Below are positions 59,286-64,000 of a DNA stretch of 64,000 nucleotides, in pieces (the stretch's first letter is position 1; the number at the start of each line of letters is the position of its first letter). Source of the stretch: Mycobacterium sp. ACS4331 (lineage in GTDB: Bacteria; Actinomycetota; Actinomycetes; Mycobacteriales; Mycobacteriaceae); the NCBI RefSeq assembly GCF_001667265.1, contig NZ_LZHW01000078.1, positions 46,484 to 110,483 on the forward strand, written 5' to 3'. Below the pieces are notes generated by a model. It was given only the letters and a program-made list of their open reading frames with translations, was not told the origin of the DNA and did no database searches. The translations under genes and the position numbers were made by a program.

Positions 59286-59291
59286 ATCTTA
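59286..59291 (-). promoter_or_regulatory. -10 element of aldR
   Basis: TAAGAT on the minus strand ends 7 nt before the ATG at 59278, which argues for that start. Confidence 0.4.
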
Positions 59292-59296
59292 GCCAT

Positions 59297-59378
59297 AAAT
59301 ATTGCACAAGTTCCGTTGTTTCTTCACACTTGATGAATACGGCCATCCGGGCTGATGACCAATCGACAAGGAGCGATC
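59297..59378. promoter_or_regulatory. aldR/ald intergenic control region
   Basis: An AT-rich stretch by local standards between the divergent genes. ACAA-N6-TTGT lies at 59316-59329 within TTGCACAAG and CCGTTGTTTC, a symmetry suited to an Lrp-type dimer. AldR binds several sites here in M. tuberculosis; the exact boxes cannot be fixed by eye. AAGGAG before the ald ATG (59368-59373) is the ribosome site. Confidence 0.4.
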
Positions 59379-60491
59379 ATGCGCGTCGGCATTCCGACGG
59401 AGATCAAGAACAACGAGTACCGGGTGGCCATCACCCCGGCGGGCGTCGCCGAACTGACCCGCCGCGGTCATGACGTCGTCATCCAGGCCGGCGCCGGCGA
59501 CGGATCGGCGATCTCCGACAGCGACTTCAAGGCCGCGGGCGCCGAGATCGTCACCGGCGCCGAGCAGGTGTGGGCCGAGGCCGACCTGCTGCTGAAGGTC
59601 AAGGAGCCCATCGAGGCCGAGTACTCGCTGATGCGCAAGGGCCAGACCCTGTTCACCTATCTGCATCTGGCGGCGTCGAAACCGTGCACCGATGCACTGC
59701 TGGCGTCGGGTACCACCTCAATCGCCTACGAAACCGTCCAGACCGCAGACGGATTCCTACCGCTGCTGGCGCCGATGAGCGAGGTCGCGGGCCGACTGTC
59801 GGCTCAGGTCGGCGCCTACCAGCTGATGAAGACCCAGGGCGGCCGCGGCGTGCTGATGGGCGGCGTCCCAGGCGTCGCGCCCGCCGAGGTCGTGGTGATC
59901 GGCGGCGGAACCGCCGGGTACAACGGCGCACGGGTGGCCAGCGGCATGGGCGCCAACGTGACCATCTTCGACGTCAACATCAACCGACTGCGCGAACTCG
60001 ACGCCGAGTTCGGTGGACGGATCCAGACCCGCTACTCGTCGACCTACGACCTGGAGACAGCGGTCAAGGAGGCCGATCTGGTGATCGGCGCGGTGCTGGT
60101 GCCCGGCGCCAAGGCCCCCAAGCTGGTGTCCAATGCGCTTGTCGCACACATGAAGCCGGGTTCGGTCCTGGTCGACATCGCGATCGACCAGGGTGGCTGC
60201 TTCGAGGACTCCCGTCCCACCACGCACGACGACCCGACCTTCACCGTGCACGACAGCGTGTTCTACTGCGTCGCCAACATGCCCGGCTCCGTCCCGCGGA
60301 CCTCGACCTACGCACTGACCAACGCGACCATGCCGTACGTGGTCAAGCTCGCCGACAAGGGCTGGCAGGCGGCATGCGCGGCCGACGCGGCGCTGGCCAA
60401 GGGGCTGTCCACCCACGAGGGTGCGCTGCTGTCTGAGCAGGTGGCCGACGACCTGGACCTGCCGTTCACCGATCCGGCGAGCCTGGTGTAG
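59379..60491 (+). CDS. ald: L-alanine dehydrogenase
   Basis: An NAD-dependent enzyme that interconverts L-alanine and pyruvate plus ammonia, 370 residues. The pyruvate-binding part has IPTEIKNNEYRVAITPAG with the Arg15 equivalent, and FTYLHLAA with catalytic Lys/His in its vicinity; the NAD fold is VVVIGGGTAGYNGARVA. In mycobacteria it serves alanine use and redox balance under low oxygen. Its regulator AldR is encoded divergently. The stop is 2 nt from the convergent YchJ-like gene. Confidence 0.97.
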   Translation: MRVGIPTEIKNNEYRVAITPAGVAELTRRGHDVVIQAGAGDGSAISDSDFKAAGAEIVTGAEQVWAEADLLLKVKEPIEAEYSLMRKGQTLFTYLHLAASKPCTDALLASGTTSIAYETVQTADGFLPLLAPMSEVAGRLSAQVGAYQLMKTQGGRGVLMGGVPGVAPAEVVVIGGGTAGYNGARVASGMGANVTIFDVNINRLRELDAEFGGRIQTRYSSTYDLETAVKEADLVIGAVLVPGAKAPKLVSNALVAHMKPGSVLVDIAIDQGGCFEDSRPTTHDDPTFTVHDSVFYCVANMPGSVPRTSTYALTNATMPYVVKLADKGWQAACAADAALAKGLSTHEGALLSEQVADDLDLPFTDPASLV

Positions 60492-60492
60492 C

Positions 60493-60894
60493 TCAGGCGA
60501 GTTCGTCCCCGAACTCGTCCCCGTCCAGGTAGCACCACCGTCGGGCTCGGACGACGAACCGCGACCGCTCGTGCAGCGCCCCGTCCTGACCGTCCATGCG
60601 GTGCCGGGCGACGAACTCCACCTCTCCCTGTTCGTCGCCCGGCTCTCCGCCGGCGGTGTCGAGGATCCGCAGGCCCAGCCACTGCAGTCCGTCGACCGGC
60701 CGCAGTTCGGCGGGCCGGGTGCGCGGATGCCATGTCCGGTACACGTAATCGAGGTCACCGACGGCATAAGCGCTGTAACGCGCCCGCATCAACTGCACGG
60801 CGGACTCGGCCTCACGGTCGCCGAGATGCAGGGGTAGGCAGCACCGTCCGAAGGCATCGCCGGAACCACAGGGACAGGGATCGATGGCACGCAC
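60493..60894 (-). CDS. YchJ/UPF0225-family SEC-C protein
   Basis: A 133-residue protein with an N-terminal zinc-binding SEC-C motif, CPCGSGDAFGRCC (Cys7, Cys9, Cys18, Cys19), and the YchJ domain marked by MRARYSAYAVGDLDYVYRTWHP and VEFVARHR. YchJ proteins are of unknown function and have an NTF2-like fold. It stands 20 nt downstream of the VOC gene. Confidence 0.9.
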   Translation of the reverse strand: MRAIDPCPCGSGDAFGRCCLPLHLGDREAESAVQLMRARYSAYAVGDLDYVYRTWHPRTRPAELRPVDGLQWLGLRILDTAGGEPGDEQGEVEFVARHRMDGQDGALHERSRFVVRARRWCYLDGDEFGDELA

Positions 60895-60913
60895 CGTGAC
60901 AGTGTGCCCGGAC

Positions 60914-61714
60914 TCACCTGCCTGCCGGCGGATGCCCCAGGCAGAACAGCGCGCCGAGCGGATCCCGCAGCGCGGCCAGCGTTCCGTAGGGCGTGTCCTC
61001 GCCGGGCATCAGGATCTCCGCACCCAGCTCCCGGGCCTGCTGCACCGTCGCCGCGACGTCGTCGACGGTGATGTAGACCTGCCAGAACGAGGGCACCTCG
61101 GGTGGGTACAACGACGCGGCGTCCATGATCCCCGAGTACGCGCTCTCCCCCACGAACACCGACGAATACCGGTCCGGGCCCACCGCCTCGGGATCGCCCC
61201 CGGTGCCGACCTCCTCGAGCCGCGCACCGATCACGGCGGGATAGAACGCACACGACTTCTCGTAATCCCTGCTGTGGCATTCGAACCAGTACGGGGCGCC
61301 GTGCTCGCCCCATTGGGTGAAGCCGACGTGGGAGCCGGGCTGCCAGAATCCGATCACCGCGCCCGCCGGATCGACGGCCACCATCATCGAGCCCAGGTCG
61401 CCGACCGGCATCGGCGGCACCATGATGGAGCCGCCGGCGGTCTCGACGGCCTTGCGCGTGGCCTCTGAATCCGCGGTGTGCAGGTACACCGACCAGATGT
61501 CGCTCGGCCCTGCCTCTTCTCCCATGGGCGGCACCAGACCAGCGATGCGCCGGCCGTTCTTGGTGAAGTTCTGGTAGCCGCCGAATTCCGGTCGCGCGGG
61601 CTCGGCGAGTTCCCACCCGAAGATCGCGTGATAGAACTCGGCGGCCTTGGCGGGGTCGCTGCTCATGAGGTCGAACCAGATGGGGGCGCCTACGGGGGCT
61701 GAGTATTCGGTCAT
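60914..61714 (-). CDS. Two-domain VOC (glyoxalase-like) protein
   Basis: A 266-residue protein with two vicinal-oxygen-chelate domains: residues about 8-125 (GAPIWFDLMSSDPAKAAEFYHAIFGW) and about 137-260 (GAPYWFECHSRDYEKSCAFYPAVIGA). The paired beta-alpha-beta-beta-beta units form one barrel. Relatives include glyoxalase, ring-cleavage and antibiotic-binding proteins, and in actinomycetes a hydroxylase-like group; a substrate cannot be assigned. It follows the beta-lactamase gene by 30 nt on the same strand. Confidence 0.86.
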   Translation of the reverse strand: MTEYSAPVGAPIWFDLMSSDPAKAAEFYHAIFGWELAEPARPEFGGYQNFTKNGRRIAGLVPPMGEEAGPSDIWSVYLHTADSEATRKAVETAGGSIMVPPMPVGDLGSMMVAVDPAGAVIGFWQPGSHVGFTQWGEHGAPYWFECHSRDYEKSCAFYPAVIGARLEEVGTGGDPEAVGPDRYSSVFVGESAYSGIMDAASLYPPEVPSFWQVYITVDDVAATVQQARELGAEILMPGEDTPYGTLAALRDPLGALFCLGHPPAGR

Positions 61715-61744
61715 ACCCCTACAGACACCCGCAGCGGCGAGAAC

Positions 61745-62656
61745 TCATCGCGCGTCGGGCATCAATTCGGTCACCGCGAGTGCGGTCACCTCGGCGATGA
61801 GCGGTTGCAGCCACGGCGCGTCCGGATTCGTGGACCTCGACCGCGTCATGACCGACAACAGCAGCCGCCGGCCGTCGGGCGCGAAGGCGATGCCGACGGC
61901 GTTGGTGCTGCCGTAGTCGCCCGCGCCGGTCTTGTCGGCCGACGTCCACCCCGGTGGCAGGCCGGCCCGCAGGCTCTTCTCCGACGTGGCGTTTCCGCGC
62001 ATCCAGGTCTCCAGCTGCGCCCGATGGGGTTCGTCGAGGACCGTGCCGGTCAACAGGGCCCGGTAGCCCCCAGCCAGCGCTCGGGGTGAACTGGTGTCGC
62101 GGGGGTCACCGGGCAGCGCCGAGTTCAGTTCGGTCTCCCAACGGTCCAGCCGGGACCGGTCATCGCCGATCGACCGCGCGAACGCGGTGATGGCGGGCGG
62201 GCCGCCGATGGTCTGCAGCAGGAGGTTGGCCGCGGTGTTGTCGCTGCGCTGCAACGCGGCTTGACACAACGCGGCCAGTGTCATCGACGAACCGGCATTC
62301 ACCTCGGTGACCGGTGAATTGGCCACCAGTTCAGCCGGATCGACGAACACCTGCCGATCCAACTGAAGTTCGCCGCGCTGGTCGCGCTGCAGGACACTGC
62401 CCGCGGCGTAGGTTTTGAAGGTCGAGCACATCGCGAACGGATCGTCGTCACGGAAAGCCAATGAGCGCCCCGAATCCAGGTCGAGGGCGAACAGGCCGAC
62501 CAGCGCGTCGTACCGCTGCTCCAGGGCCGCCAGCGCGGCGTCGGCCGGTGCTGGCGGGGCGGCGTACGCGACCGGCATCACGTGACGGGTCCCGGCGGCC
62601 AGGGCGGCCACTGAAAGTCCGGCGAACAGGACCTCACGGCGTGACCAGGCCACCAC
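61745..62656 (-). CDS. Class A beta-lactamase, BlaS-like
   Basis: A 303-residue serine beta-lactamase. The start carries a twin-arginine-type signal (SRREVLF then a hydrophobic core, ending near YAA-A), which suits export by Tat as known for mycobacterial beta-lactamases. Motifs: S-T-F-K with nucleophile Ser78 and Lys81, SDN (138-140), the omega-loop Glu174 in RWETELN, and KTGAGDYG (242-249). M. smegmatis has its BlaS near ald in a like setting. The GTG at 62656 (or 62653) lies 1 nt from the pepR stop, so the genes are coupled. Confidence 0.93.
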   Translation of the reverse strand: MVAWSRREVLFAGLSVAALAAGTRHVMPVAYAAPPAPADAALAALEQRYDALVGLFALDLDSGRSLAFRDDDPFAMCSTFKTYAAGSVLQRDQRGELQLDRQVFVDPAELVANSPVTEVNAGSSMTLAALCQAALQRSDNTAANLLLQTIGGPPAITAFARSIGDDRSRLDRWETELNSALPGDPRDTSSPRALAGGYRALLTGTVLDEPHRAQLETWMRGNATSEKSLRAGLPPGWTSADKTGAGDYGSTNAVGIAFAPDGRRLLLSVMTRSRSTNPDAPWLQPLIAEVTALAVTELMPDAR

Positions 62657-62657
62657 A

Positions 62658-63923
62658 TCACCTCGCTATCGACGAAAGACGTTCTGGGAGTTGTTTTCTG
62701 GATGTCCGCGGGCCCAGCACGGCCCCGCCGAACGGTCTGGAGAGCAGTTTACGGGCCACCGCGTTGACCTCGTCAAGGGTCACCGCGTCGATCTGCGCCA
62801 ACGTGTCATCGAGGCTGCGGTGCTCACCGTAATTGATCTCGCTGCGACCGATGCGGTTCATCCGGGACGCGGAGTCCTCGAGACCGAGCACCAGTCCGCC
62901 GCGCAGCGACCCCTTGGCGATCCGCCACTCCTGTTCGGTGATGCCGTCGGTCGCGACCTCGGAAAGCACGTCGGTGGCCACGGTGACGACCTCGTCGAAA
63001 CGCTCGGGCAGGCAGCCCGCGTACACCGACAGCGCTCCGGTGTCGGAGAACGTGTCGACGGTCGAGTACACCGAGTACGCCAACCCGCGGGACTCCCGAA
63101 TCTGCTGGAACAGCCGCGAACTCAGGCCGCCGCCGAGCGCGTTGTTCAACACCGCGAGCGCCCAGCGCTGCCGCCAGTGCCGGCCCGGGACCCGAACCCC
63201 GAGCATCATGTGGGTCTGTTCGGAGTCGCGGTTGACGACCTGAAGGGTGGGCTCGCCGGGCACGCGCCCGGTGCCCGCACGGGGCGGAACGGCGTTGCGC
63301 CCCGCGACGAGTCGCCGGCCGAAGTGCTCCCGCACCAACGCCAGGACCTCGTCATGGTCGATGTTTCCGGCGACCGCCACCACCATCCGTTCGGGCGTGT
63401 AGCGGCGCATGTGGAAGGAATGCAGCTGTGTGCGGGTCATCGCCGAGATGGATTCGGCGCTGCCGATCACCGGCCGGCCGATCGGATGGTCACCGAACAT
63501 GGCCGACAGGAACACATCTGAGAGCGCATCTTCGGGATCGTCGTCGTGCATCGCGATCTCTTCGAGCACGACGTCGCGTTCCACTTCGACATCCTCAGAC
63601 GCACAGCGGCCGTTGAGCACCACATCGGCCACGAGGTCCACCGCCAGCGCGAGGTCGGTGTCGAGCACGTGCGCGTAGTAGCAGGTGTGCTCCTTGGCCG
63701 TGAACGCGTTCAGTTCCCCACCGACGGCGTCGACGGCTTGGGCGATCTCCACGGCCGTGCGCGTCGGGGTCGATTTGAACAGCAGATGCTCAAGGAAGTG
63801 TGCCGCACCCGCGACGGTCGGCCCCTCGTCACGGGAGCCGATGTTGACCCACACCCCGACCGACGCCGACCGCACGGACGGCACGTATTCGGTGACCAGG
63901 CGCAGACCACCCGGAAGAGTGGT
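62658..63923 (-). CDS. pepR: Zinc protease PepR (M16 family), N-terminus lost in poly-G
   Basis: An M16/insulinase-type metallopeptidase (Rv2782c homologue). The inverted zinc motif HFLEH is in GAAHFLEHLLFKST, with the third ligand Glu in the helix that follows; the C-terminal M16 domain has GLSSRLFQQIRESRGLAYSVYS. The visible frame runs from the stop at 62658 through TTLPGGLRLVTEYVPS at 63885-63923; upstream of that the sequence is poly-G, so about 20 N-terminal residues are missing (the family is near 438). The beta-lactamase gene follows directly. Confidence 0.92.
   Translation of the reverse strand, partial: TTLPGGLRLVTEYVPSVRSASVGVWVNIGSRDEGPTVAGAAHFLEHLLFKSTPTRTAVEIAQAVDAVGGELNAFTAKEHTCYYAHVLDTDLALAVDLVADVVLNGRCASEDVEVERDVVLEEIAMHDDDPEDALSDVFLSAMFGDHPIGRPVIGSAESISAMTRTQLHSFHMRRYTPERMVVAVAGNIDHDEVLALVREHFGRRLVAGRNAVPPRAGTGRVPGEPTLQVVNRDSEQTHMMLGVRVPGRHWRQRWALAVLNNALGGGLSSRLFQQIRESRGLAYSVYSTVDTFSDTGALSVYAGCLPERFDEVVTVATDVLSEVATDGITEQEWRIAKGSLRGGLVLGLEDSASRMNRIGRSEINYGEHRSLDDTLAQIDAVTLDEVNAVARKLLSRPFGGAVLGPRTSRKQLPERLSSIAR

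Positions 63924-64000
<77 letters not shown>

Overview
The window is a high-GC chromosomal segment from a mycobacterium, most likely a rapid-growing Mycolicibacterium-type species. The gene order follows the M. tuberculosis Rv2724c-Rv2782c backbone: fadE20, hflX, dapF, miaA, miaB, recX, recA, glycosyltransferase, ephG, pspA, clgR, pgsA, argA, ftsK, rnj, dapA, thyX, dfrA, thyA, dapB, aldR, ald and pepR. Mycobacterium-restricted families (MmpS/MmpL, PE-PPE-domain hydrolase, LGFP cell-wall protein, mycofactocin-type SDR) and promoters of mycobacterial type agree. Species assignment is not possible from the sequence alone. Signs of a fast grower are a recA without an intein, a gluABCD transporter beside miaB (the corynebacterial arrangement), a class A beta-lactamase beside pepR, and several accessory lipid genes absent from the M. 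tuberculosis order. Family names, lengths of homologues and motif consensus sequences are recalled knowledge; no database search was run.

Layout. 1-9,370: a truncated LGFP-repeat secreted protein, FadE20 divergent from a BisC-type molybdoenzyme across a palindrome, then a minus-strand operon of a thiolase-like (Ltp) protein, a cysteine-free DUF35 protein, a fused FadE34-like acyl-CoA dehydrogenase and a TetR regulator. 9,374-19,400: a PE-PPE-domain hydrolase, hflX, dapF, miaA, a LigB-like protein, a DMT transporter, a DUF349 protein, a membrane protein and miaB. 19,488-25,220: gluABCD, an F420-type oxidoreductase, and recA-recX with a PafBC-type promoter and an SOS box. 25,244-31,200: hydrolase, DUF3046, glycosyltransferase, ephG, the envelope-stress set clgR-pspA-pspM, pgsA and argA. 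31,200-41,036: ftsK, a monooxygenase/SDR/methyltransferase trio, a yybP-ykoY (Mn2+) riboswitch with a GDT1-family transporter, rnj-dapA-thyX and a deaminase. 41,137-49,409: mmpL-mmpS, a DUF4304 protein, a VapBC module and thyA-dfrA-winged-helix-dehalogenase. 49,474-55,300: dienelactone hydrolase, CitE-like lyase, two minus-strand genes, and a reductase-desaturase pair behind a palindrome. 55,311-63,923: flavodoxin-like protein, dapB, phoA, aldR/ald, YchJ, VOC protein, beta-lactamase and pepR, ending in a poly-G artefact (63,924-64,000).

Working together. dapA, dapB and dapF belong to lysine/diaminopimelate synthesis and therefore to peptidoglycan; thyX, thyA and dfrA serve dTMP and folate; recA and recX serve DNA repair; clgR, pspA, pspM and pgsA serve the membrane; argA starts arginine synthesis. 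The 4,769-9,234 operon looks like a peripheral side-chain or beta-oxidation pathway of the steroid-degradation type. At about twelve genes the start codon sits only 5-8 nt after a TANNNT -10 hexamer, which suggests leaderless transcripts and decided several start calls. Intergenic stretches longer than about 130 bases (1,005-1,206; 9,235-9,373; 25,093-25,243; 33,786-33,924; 35,954-36,249; 52,590-52,788; 55,767-55,897) were read; what they hold is listed. No tRNA, rRNA, CRISPR array, insertion sequence or prophage was seen.
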